A stretch of 23,598 nt of DNA, taken from Stramenopiles sp. TOSAG23-3. Its lineage: Eukaryota; Sar. Positions 9,206 to 19,000 of the stretch are shown piece after piece. Below the pieces are notes generated by a model. That model did no database searches. It had not been told where the DNA came from and worked only from the letters and a program-made list of their open reading frames with translations. The DNA lies in NCBI GenBank assembly GCA_900128585.1, contig LT642310.1:544-24141 (forward strand). The letters run 5' to 3'. The first letter of the stretch is position 1. Every line of letters begins with the position of its first letter. The translations under genes were made by a program, and so were the position numbers.

Positions 9206-11485
9206 ATGCCGGGCGACAAAGAGTTTTCATTTGGAAAGCTTTCGTGCAATTTGTTTAGCGGTGGGAAAATTTTGAAGAATATTTGCTTGAAGGAAGTGAA
9301 TTCGTTTTTCTTCGAAGAAGTTACAACTAGTTTGATATTAGAATATGAAGCTAAGTATGTAATTTATTCTTTGGGCGTCAACACAGTTGAAGATAAAATA
9401 GTTCTCAAAATAGCAGAAGGTGATACCTCAGGTCCACGCCTGGGCCACTGCTATGACGACTGCGTCGCGTTATGCCCTAGAAAGAGATTTTTGCTTCGTA
9501 TGTCCAATTCTGGGCAAATTATAATACACGATTTATTGACAGCTCATATTTTTCATGATGTACTTTTTGCCGGATTGACCAACAATTCATTTCGTTTGGG
9601 TGTAAAGTTTATAGATACATACACTTTCTTTGTTGTCACGCCGACGTCGTTAAAACTTTACAGCTATTCCCAGGAGAGCGTAAGTTGGAACCCATTTTTT
9701 TCTACAGTGCACGACATTATTCATTGGTGGCATGATCCAGAGCAGAATATTATCCTATTGGCCGTTCGCATCAACCAAGATGTTAGTAATATCCTCGTAT
9801 ACGGAAATACGCCAAATGAGGGTGGGGGGATTAACCTGCTTTTGTCTTTCCAGATTCCAATAGACATGTTAACAAGTTTAGAATTTAGACACTGTGTTGA
9901 ATTGTGCCATTTATATGGGCAGCTAGCATGCATATTTATTGACAAAAAATGCATGCAAATAATTGTATACATCTGCAATACTGCCACGAAGGTCGTAAAT
10001 GAACTAAATTATCCTATTTGCCATGATAATGATTTTTGTTTGCTTGTTCAAGATAATTTGATTATGACGTTCGATTTAGCAAAGCCATCGTGCAATTTGT
10101 ACGACATTCGCGCAGAAAGTAAACAGCCATTATTCGTGCCGACTGATGCTGCAGCCAATTTTGATTTTCTTGAAAAACATTCTTTGTTAAAAAAATATCA
10201 GTTATCCCCGGCGTATTTCAGTACAAAAAATTCTGTATTCGTTCATCAAAACAGTCTTGTAATTTCGATGAAAGCACAGTATGTGCTGGAAATTATTTTT
10301 ATAGGTGGCCTCGTGAATACAAGACGCTGGCAATTACAGTGGAAGGAGTTAATAACTTGTGTTTATGGCAGCGAAATAAAATCAGCCTGGAAACTACTTC
10401 TCAACCGTAAAGGAGAAGTCCTAAATCGCCCAAGCGAAGAGTTAGAAAAGAAGGCACACGGTGATATAGAAACAAAGCAAATTCTGCTCAATCATTTGTG
10501 CACGATTGCTAATTCAGAAGAAATTTCTTTGTCGGCTATACGCGTCTTTTTCGATGCAATAAATGAAGTATACATTAGTGCATTAAAAAACTGCATTGCA
10601 CAACCTAATTATTTTAGACAAATTTGGAATGCGCCTGATGTATCGGAACGGGATGACCCCCCATATCATATCGCCCAATTCATGGAAAATGTTCATTTTC
10701 TGAGACAATCAGAATCGAGAATTTATTCTTTGTCTCGTACCCCAGACTGTGCTTTAATGGTGTTGCAAAAGGATATTTTGTTATTTTTTTTGTTCCAACT
10801 GTACATAGTAAAGTGCAAACCAGAAAAGCTATTGACAATTTTGTGTGATTATTTAGCAAGTTTATACACAATAGGGGTTCCCATTCATTCAAATATACTG
10901 ACATTTTGTACATATACACTCAGAGTACACTGGAGAGATATGCATGTTCAACAATTGTATCAGTATCATGTCCCCACTGAAAGATTAAACAGAGGACTCA
11001 TTTTTCAAAATGATCAAAATTTGTCATTGGCCATGATGCAAATAGACTTTGATGTATGTTTGCGACAACAACAAATATTGCGACTCGTAAAACTACACCT
11101 GGTTCAGGGTAGAATTCACTCAGCGATGCAATTAATTAAGCGCAATTTGGGCGTTTGTAATTTTTCGATTGCTGAACAACTTTTTGGAAGTGCAATTAAT
11201 TACTTACGGCACAACTGTAGGTTGAGGCGAACTCTGACAGATGATTTTGCTCTAAATGTTTTATTTTCTGTTTATAGTTTTTTTACCGTATTTTGTCCTT
11301 CCGCAATAGAACGTAAAGTCACTAGTCTGTTCACACAAGACAAACAAATATTGCAGCCGGGGTATGTTGGGAAGGGCTCTTATATTTCTCATCTGGCAGC
11401 TATATTCCCTTTTCCTATTGATATTTTGCACTCAGATAAATCGATAAATATGGTTCGTTCTATGTTTGGGTATATGCCTGCTTGA
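9206..11485 (+). CDS. RMC1: RMC1/Mic1-family regulator of the Mon1-Ccz1 Rab7 exchange factor
   Basis: In animals RMC1 (C18orf8) is the third subunit of the Mon1-Ccz1 complex that activates Rab7 on late endosomes and autophagosomes. This 759-residue protein starts at a genuine ATG. An N-terminal beta-propeller-like half (about 1-385) carries family landmarks: LYGQLACIFI (236-245) and VQDNLIMTFDLAKPSCNLYD (281-300), matching the YGQL and VDNL...FDI blocks I recall from the animal protein. The C-terminal half (about 390-735) is helical and holds YQYHV (585-589) and a segment of the LxxGRIHSAMQLIKR type, the region Pfam calls Mic1. It is about 100 residues longer than the human protein (657). No intron or signal peptide is seen. 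Assignment rests on recalled motifs, so another propeller-solenoid trafficking protein remains possible. Confidence 0.83.
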   Translation: MPGDKEFSFGKLSCNLFSGGKILKNICLKEVNSFFFEEVTTSLILEYEAKYVIYSLGVNTVEDKIVLKIAEGDTSGPRLGHCYDDCVALCPRKRFLLRMSNSGQIIIHDLLTAHIFHDVLFAGLTNNSFRLGVKFIDTYTFFVVTPTSLKLYSYSQESVSWNPFFSTVHDIIHWWHDPEQNIILLAVRINQDVSNILVYGNTPNEGGGINLLLSFQIPIDMLTSLEFRHCVELCHLYGQLACIFIDKKCMQIIVYICNTATKVVNELNYPICHDNDFCLLVQDNLIMTFDLAKPSCNLYDIRAESKQPLFVPTDAAANFDFLEKHSLLKKYQLSPAYFSTKNSVFVHQNSLVISMKAQYVLEIIFIGGLVNTRRWQLQWKELITCVYGSEIKSAWKLLLNRKGEVLNRPSEELEKKAHGDIETKQILLNHLCTIANSEEISLSAIRVFFDAINEVYISALKNCIAQPNYFRQIWNAPDVSERDDPPYHIAQFMENVHFLRQSESRIYSLSRTPDCALMVLQKDILLFFLFQLYIVKCKPEKLLTILCDYLASLYTIGVPIHSNILTFCTYTLRVHWRDMHVQQLYQYHVPTERLNRGLIFQNDQNLSLAMMQIDFDVCLRQQQILRLVKLHLVQGRIHSAMQLIKRNLGVCNFSIAEQLFGSAINYLRHNCRLRRTLTDDFALNVLFSVYSFFTVFCPSAIERKVTSLFTQDKQILQPGYVGKGSYISHLAAIFPFPIDILHSDKSINMVRSMFGYMPA

Positions 11486-12082
11486 TTTTAACAATAAATG
11501 ATATCCAACACAGCGCCAACTTAGAAGATGAACGCATCACGGGTGTTTTTAAGATCATTAAAGACGCCGGCTATGGCGGAAAGACCATGGCCCTTGGCGA
11601 CATATGGACGGATATTACTAGTGGGGAGAAGTTGGAAACCCTCACACTAGTTACAAGAAGCGTTTTTAACGTCTTGCAACACCTACAAAAGATACATTTT
11701 TTTCGTCATTGGATACCATTGGATCAAGAAAGCAAAAGCAGGGCATCAGGTATGCAACAACCCTGAGACGGCGAAAATGGATGATGGATCATTTAGCACT
11801 CTGAATTGTAAATCAGCATGAAGGGATATTCCCGCACTACAATACCCATATGGGCACGGCCAGTCATATCACGGGGTTAACAGGGACATCCAACAGACAT
11901 GGAGGTTTAACGAAAGGTACTCACTCCTTCGAAACGCAATATCGCAGGAACTTGACCTCAGGGGAGACAACATGACATACCATCAAAAACCCACAGTATG
12001 GCAGGGGGGGTCGGAGTACGGACCTTTGGTTATTATACGATTTGCTAAGGAGTTTGTAATCTTGTTTCTGCAGCGGGTATTC
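11486..12082 (+). pseudogene. Possible degraded coding sequence of unknown origin
   Basis: Directly after the RMC1 stop, one frame stays open to TGA at 11764-11766 (contains DAGYGGKTMALGDIWTD). Another frame is open from 11822 to TGA at 12083-12085 and reads 87 codons with words such as RDIPALQYPYGHGQSYHG and HQKPTVWQGGSEYGPLVI. The frames differ and neither has a good upstream ATG. That fits a decayed gene or mobile-element fragment with frameshifts. I recognise no domain, and chance open frames in less AT-rich DNA are a real alternative. Confidence 0.3.
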
Positions 12083-12392
12083 TGAAAATACAGAAACTTT
12101 GATTTGTCGGAAAATGGATTGGAACTACCAAAGAAGCTTGCATAACCTGACTACTCGAAAAACAAGTAATATCAGGTGCTATTGTAAAGCAGATTTTGTC
12201 AATCTCGTTGAAATCATCAAAATCGGAGGTCTCTGTGACGGTCATTCCTTGTTTAGTGAACGAGGTGTCTACAAAGATTACTAGAGACTGTTCGCGCGAG
12301 GTGAGCTCTTTTCAGGCGGTCAAGTGCATACCGCACCGGTGCTTTCAATTTACTAGGTCTAATGCCTTCTCTAATTTTTAGATAATTCTTAA

Positions 12393-12440
12393 TGATAACA
12401 GTTTAAAACATACTATATAATTTGTTTTTGATAACAGTTT
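12393..12440 (+). mobile_element. 24-bp insert with 12-bp direct repeats
   Basis: TGATAACAGTTT occurs exactly at 12393-12404 and 12429-12440 and brackets AAAACATACTATATAATT plus TGTTTT (12405-12428). The insert equals the common 3' end of the dispersed repeat and is itself a near-palindrome (10 of 12 pairs match). This looks like an extremely 5'-truncated retro-insert with its target duplication. Confidence 0.7.
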
Positions 12441-12671
12441 CTTCTTTAAAAACGTATTTACGCATTCTGATTTAAAAAAATAATTTCGGGTATGATATCT
12501 ACCCTGGAGAGGAGTATCCTCTTCCTTCAGTCATCGTTGGTTGGGCTGAACTGAACGAACCAACACGCCTGGGGAAAAAAAACATCCCGTTCCCAATCAG
12601 CGGCACGCTCATGCACTACGCTATATCTCTGTCTTCTCAGATCCAGTACTCTTTTAAAAGCAGAAAATTTT

Positions 12672-14101
12672 TTACTGATTTTTACTAGCTGCAGCTCGTT
12701 GCAAAATTTCAAACTCCTCGCGGTTTTTAATTACACCTTTTGGCAAAAAACCGTGTAACTTCGAAGCGTGCTCCTCGAGTAAACGCGAAAATCCTCGTTT
12801 TCCTCTTGCTGCCTCAAATCTTCCTTTTCTCTTGCAATTTCTTCGTAGTACATATTTTTTTTCGTAAGTCGCTGTTCTTCAATGTCTCTCACATAATTCC
12901 TCTTCGCTTCAAGACGCAATAGTACATTCTTTCTCTCACGAGCCTCATCGGCTTCAAATTTTGCCAACATCTTTGTGCGCAGTGCCATTTCCTCTTCCAT
13001 GTCCTTAGCTCGGACTTCAGCTTTAATTTTCTTTTGGTACTCATTAGCAGATATCATTTCTGCAGTTAACCGCTTGCTTCTTAAAACCCTTTCCCTTGCT
13101 TTTCGATCATCTGCTAACGCTTTCTCTTCCTCCCACAGCATGTCGCGTAAATTATTCATCTCTTCTTCTGCTAGGCGTTTCCTACGAGCTTCTGCTTCGA
13201 TTATTTTATATTTTCGTTCTGCTTCATCAGCGGCTGCCTGTTTCTTTGCAGCCTCAGCTTGACCACGGTTAGCCATTCTTTCCGCATACTCCCTATTCTT
13301 TCGAGATTCTTGCTCTTGTCTCCTTGTCTCTGCCTCCAAGAACTTTTGTCGTTCTACCATTGCGTCGCGAGCAAACTTTCGGGACAGTGCAGCGCGTTCT
13401 CTGCGCTCTACTTGTTCTTGTTCATCCTCTGCTGCAACTTTTCGCATAATTTCATCGATTTGGGCTTTGTCTTTGACAAACTCTGCATAGCCTTCTTTTT
13501 CAGCCTGTTGTCGACGAAAATCCATTTGATCAAGCAGTGTACTTCGAGATTCTTGCGCAATATTCTTTCGGGCCAGGTCCTTATTATGCAACTCCAATAG
13601 AGCGAACTGACGATCTTGTTCCATTGCAGCGTCAAGGGCTGCTTCACGACGCCCCAACTCGTTCTGAATAAGACGTTTTTCTTCCTGCTGGGCTGCCCTC
13701 TCTTGGTTTATGTAAGCTGCTTTTAATTGGTCTTGAAGCTGTCGTAATTCGGGGTCGGACTCACACAGTTGGGCAACTTTGTTTTTCCACGTCAATTGCT
13801 CGCGTTTTTTGTCTCCAATAACTTTTGCTAAAATACTTTGTTGTAGTTGATCTCGTTGTTTTCGCCTGTCGCACTCCACTCGGCTTTCGTATTCATTTTG
13901 AAAAACCATCTCTGCAGCTAGTGCCGCACTCATGTTTCTTCTCTTCAAGTTGTTCGCACGATTCTCTCCATCAGCTTGTGCTTTTAAGTCCGAAGTCCCC
14001 TTTATATTAGAGAGTAAAGCATTTCGTTTTGCCTCCTCCAAACTTCGTTTTTGCATTTCTTCGTGATAAACACGGTGAGTTATTCGTTTTGGAACTTGCA
14101 T
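12672..14101 (-). CDS. MNS1: MNS1-like axonemal microtubule inner protein, with C-terminal frameshift
   Basis: MNS1 lies inside ciliary doublet microtubules and is needed for motile cilia in animals. From the ATG at 14101 the frame runs 456 codons to TAA at 12731-12733 and is nearly all charged coiled coil (TPH/trichohyalin-plectin type, PF13868). CESDPELRQLQDQLKAAY then INQERAAQ (113-138) is the family signature. In the plain frame the end reads as unrelated RVYSRSTLRSYTVFCQKV. In the neighbouring frame the DNA encodes LLEEHASKLHGFLPKGV, the conserved MNS1 C-terminus, ending at TAA 12672-12674. One missing base near the A4 run at 12788-12791 (plus strand) would reconcile the frames and give about 476 residues, close to human MNS1 (495). 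A sequencing indel or a real mutation are both possible. Confidence 0.88.
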
Positions 14102-16051
14102 GGTTTTTTGAGAATTCGAGCGAGTTCTTTCACGGGAAGTATTACAAGATTTTTTGCTTTCTATCTGCTGCTAGTTGATTGCTTAATATTTGTTTTCCAT
14201 GCGACTGCGGTATCCTTCAATACATTTCCGTTTTCAATTGCTGTGTGAGTATGATGAAGTAATAAAATGCAGCAAGTGCCATAGGAGCTGGACGTGAAAC
14301 TGTCAGCAGTGTGAATTTTGTATAATAATATCATGAATAGAGGAGCGAAGTAAAAACAACTCGCCCTGCGTATTCTCTTGTTTTACTTGATTACCGTTAT
14401 TCTTTTTAATTAAATAATTACTTCGAATAATGAAGCATGAGAAGAGCATGAAGGCGAAAATTAAGTGCATGGTATGTGCTGCTTAAATCAAAATTACGTT
14501 CGTTTGGAAGCATGTTTCAAATAATTAATTGTCCTGAAAACTAGTGTTGTGGGCAGAGGAGTACAACCGGCGGTTCTACTGTCACTAGAATTGAAAGTGT
14601 ATCTTTTCCTTAACCTTAAATAAGGTTACAGTAATAAAATCAAAGAAAACAAAGTGTGAGGTCGGTAGACGTGCGGTCAAGAACTGTACTGTAATAACTA
14701 TAAATAATAATAATTTTTTAAATTTCAATAGCACAATAATTGAAATAATTAAAATTGCCTTTGTGCCATTATTAAGGTAAAACAAATTATTATCAATCAT
14801 CAATTACCGGTGGTAGGTGAATCGCATTACAATTGTAGTAATACTGTAGTAATAATCTAAATCGAAGTATAGAGCTAAAATCATTCAGTATTATTTCGTC
14901 GTTTGATTTCGGTTATTAATGTTCGCTGTTTTAAGGTAAGGGGAGCAAGGGTCGTCTCCGATTTGTTTAGATTAATTTAGTATATTATGAATCTTCTTCT
15001 CAAACAACATCATTTAGCATTGAATGCAAGTCGTATTCATTTTGATCATTTATAAAATAAAAATACAGGTAATAGCATAGTAGCAAAACATACCTTCATT
15101 CGTCGCGAAATCCAATCAATTTTTATCACTACAACTAATATTTGCGTGAGGAACAATAATCAGAATAGAAAAATATACGTTTTTTCGCATTTTATCGAAA
15201 ACGACACTTCTTGCTCCCTTCAGTTAACGTTCTATTATAATGTATTTCTATTTATATGTCCTTACAATACCACCACTTATCTTACTATAGTGACACTCAA
15301 TCACTCCCTACCTATAGATCATCTATGCAATTACCAATTACCCTTATATGATTACTCAGGAAACGAGATGAGTATATGAGATGAGTATACCAGTAACAAA
15401 TCTACTGCCCCGTTACTGTGTATGATAAAAGAATTACGAGGAGTATGTACGTAGTACGTAATTTATGAGCATACATCAAAACATCATCAGACGACTAAAA
15501 ACTTACTAATGGAAATCCCATTCTAAAATTAGCAGGTGCACAGTCTGACTGTATGTTGATTTCTGGAGCCCATCACAAAAAAATAAGATTTCAGCTGCTC
15601 ATTCTGCAGTGTACCATGAAGAGTTCCTCTGTTCATTTGGCACTTCTAAAAAGATTAGCAGGTTCTATTTCGTTCGACATTCCTGGAATGTAATTATTTA
15701 TGTACTTTGCATAATTAATACTTTCAAGATCAGGTTGAAGAGAAACGGATCAATAATTCCATCGCGGCGTTCGCACCAAAAATACAGTGTTTTCAACTGT
15801 AGCACCTCATTGAGCATTTGCTGTTAGGAGTACCGTAACACGATGCCGTATCAGTGTAATAGTAGTGGGAGTTAAATTCTCAGCTCGCGTGTATATTTTA
15901 TTAAAGGGCTTGTGGACAAGTGATGAAAAGCAAATCAGTGTAGCAGTACCTGTAAATGATCAATTGGGAAAGCCTTTACCAGTTTTGATAAATATACTAA
16001 CCATTATTCGTAGTACATAAAACGTTATATATTTCGTAAGCTATCGTGCCC
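14102..16051. other. Spacer between divergent MNS1 and myosin genes
   Basis: Both flanking genes are transcribed outward, so both promoters should lie here, though 1.95 kb apart. I see no RNA gene or supported coding frame. Minor structures are a 13-bp period repeat (GAGATGAGTAT at 15365-15375 and 15378-15388), a hairpin (AATTACG 15432-15438 with CGTAATT 15457-15463), ATTAGCAGGT at about 15529 and 15653, and ACAGGTAATAGCA at about 15066, which resembles the start of the 7150 and 7590 repeat arms. Confidence 0.55.
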
Positions 16052-19000
16052 ATGGCAACCAAAAGAACGTCGAAAGCTTCAAAGACGGGGACCCTGCGTA
16101 AAGAGCACAAAGTTTCACTGCCTAATACCATGAATACAGAGTATTTTCAGCCGGGGGTAAAAGTTTGGTTGGAGAATCCGTATGATGAAGGTACCAGTGC
16201 ATATCGCATCAACCATCTGAGCAATTCTATATCTACGCGGCCTATGTATGTTCCAGCAATAATAACAGAAAAATTGAAACACGACAGTACAGTTGCTGTG
16301 TTAACTGAGTGGAATCCAAGGCTTAAAGTAGAGTTAGCAATAGAGTCAGTTTGGCCTATGAATGACAAGGGTGTCAGTGTAGACGATATGGTGGATTATA
16401 CGCATTTACACGAACCAGCAATCTTGAGCAACATCCAGGCACGGTACAACGATAAACAAATATACACCAAAGCAGGTGAAATTTTAATTGCAATGAATCC
16501 CTATCAGTTGGTTCTAGATAAGCAGGGAATTGCGATATACGACCACTACTATATGGATTTGTACAGGGAAGGAGGTAACGTTGCGATGTTAAATTCTATG
16601 GGCCATTTACAAAACAGAAATGATCGTCCGCCGCACATATTTGAGACAGCAAATGACGCATACCGTAGGATTATATCTGACCACAAAAGCCAATCAATAA
16701 TAATCAGCGGAGAAAGCGGCGCTGGGAAAACAGAAACTACGAAACAAATTATGCAATACGTTGCTAATTTGAGCTCTATAAACTCTACTGGACAATCTGC
16801 TCCAACGGACATAGCTTCGTCCAGAAGACGTTCCGCATCAAATCGTGATTCTGCAAATGCAATGAATAACTCTTTAGAAGTCCCGTTAATAGAAAAGCAA
16901 TTACTCCAATCTAACCCAATTTTGGAAAGTTTCGGAAATGCAAAAACTTTACGAAACAATAATTCTAGTCGCTTCGGAAAATATATGAGGATATTCTTCG
17001 ACAGAGCTGGCCGTATAATTGGGGGTTCTATTAAGCATTTTCTACTAGAAAAAAGTCGTGTTTCTGACCAACTCCAAGGTGAAAGATCATATCATTTCTT
17101 TTACCAGTTATGTCGCGGCGTAAAAGGTGATCTTAGAAAAAGTCTATTTTTAGATTCTCCAGAAAGTTTTGATTTTCTATCTAAAAGTGGAAGCCATGAA
17201 ATTACGAATTCCTGCATGGGCGGAGCAAACTCTTCCGACGAGGCTGATTTTTATGCCGTGAATGAAGCTCTTAGTGTTATAGGCTTGGACGAGAACAGAA
17301 TAATGCAAATATATAAAATTGTATCTATTGTTCTGCATTTGGGAAATCTAGAGTTTGTGGAAGCAGATGATTCGCACAGCTTATCAGGAATGTCCGTCAG
17401 TGGAGTTATCTCATCCAAGAAGAAAAATCTAGAAGCCGTAAGTGAACTGCTTGGAATTGATGAGAAAATCATTATGGAATCTGTAACAACCAAACAGACA
17501 AAAGCTGGAGGGCAAGTCTTGATTTCTAAGATTGATAAGCGAGAAGCTTCGGGAGCTGTCTCCTCTTTAGCCAAGGCCCTTTATGCTCGTTTATTCTCGT
17601 ACATCGTCAAAGCTATAAATGCAGGAATCAAGAAAACCGTCACTTCAGAATTACGCACAGCGAATGATTTTGATACAAACCCTAAGTTTGTCTTTCTTGG
17701 GTTGTTGGATATTTTTGGTTTTGAAGTTTTTACAGAAGGAAATGGTTTTGAACAACTTTTGATTAATTATGCAAACGAAAGGTTGCACAACCTTTTTATC
17801 AAGCATGTGTTCCGATTAGAAGAAGTAAAATTCAAACAGGAAGGTATAGATTACAGCTCGGTGTCCTTTACGGACAATCAAACTGTAATAGATTTGATTG
17901 CAAAAAAGCCAAGTGGAATTTTTCACCAACTATGTGACGCATGCCTTTTTGGGAAAATGTCTGATGAGACTATTTTGGAAAAAATGGCACAGAAATTTGC
18001 AAAATTGAAACCATCAAAATCCGGAATAAACCCTGCAAGTTTATTTTCGCTAGCACACATTCGAAAAAGGGGCTGTTTTATTATAAACCACAGTGCGAAC
18101 GATGTGACATACTCAATAGAAGGGTTCAGCACAAAAAACAAAGACTTTTTGAAACCACAAATACAAATTATTTTGTCAGAAATGAGTAATCTTTCAGTTG
18201 TTAAAGAAATTTTTGAGAAAGATATCTCAAAGTCGACTGCAGCCACTAGATCAACTCTCTCTGGGGCAAACGTTATGTTGTCGTTACGTTTCGAAGAAAA
18301 CATCACAAAGCTTATTGGCTTGATCGAGGAAACCATCCCTAGGTTTGTCCGATGTATCAAAAGCAACGAATACAAACGCCCGTTTTTCTTCGATACAGCC
18401 AAAGTTTACAACCAATTGCAATATCTAGGCGTACTTGATAGTGTGCGCATTCGACATGATGGGTATTCATATCAGAAAAGGTATCGTGATTTCTTTGAGC
18501 ATTTTGTTATTGTTATCCCTGCACCCAAGGCGCAGAGAGAATTTCAACTGATACAACCAGCTGGTGCAGACTATCGAGCTTTAAGCTTGAAAGTCATGGA
18601 CATTTATTGGCGCTGGGGCAAAGAATATTCTGAAAACAAAAGTATTTTCGATATAAAAAGAAAACCATACTATATTCAATTTGGGAATACTAAATTGTTT
18701 ATGAGGAAAGAATTGTCCCAAGCTTTGGAAACTTTGCGAGAGATTCGCTTGCGGAAAATTGAAGACGCAGCTGTGAAAATACAGGCATCATATAGGATGC
18801 ATTACATATCGTACAAATTGGAGAAAGTTTATTCATGCACAGGCAAGATCCAGGCAGCATTTAGAGGTATACATTACCGCAAGAAGTGGATGAAGCGAAA
18901 ACACGCTATTTTGGAGATTCAAAAATGGATGAAAACAATTTTGTCTCGGAGATTGTGGGTAAAACAGAAAAAGTCTGTGTTAAAACTCCAGGCGTACATT

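Larger units (their letters stand above)
11486..12671. other. Spacer with coding-like, broken frames
   Basis: Between the convergent RMC1 and MNS1 genes. About 11490-12080 is less AT-rich than other spacers and carries two stretches with protein-like composition in different frames (listed separately). A minus-strand frame at 12045-12245 (66 codons, starting MTVTETSDFDDFNEIDK) also looks protein-like but matches nothing I know. The remainder, 12380-12671, is AT-rich with a 24-bp insert. AATAAA at about 11492, just past the RMC1 stop, could serve as its polyadenylation signal. Confidence 0.5.

Noticed and set aside
12775-12800. Programmed -1 frameshifting in MNS1
   Set aside because: The overlap lacks a canonical X-XXY-YYZ slippery heptamer; a single-base indel explains the data more simply.
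16046-16051. GTG start two codons before the myosin ATG
   Set aside because: Nuclear genes start at ATG; 16052 has a good context.
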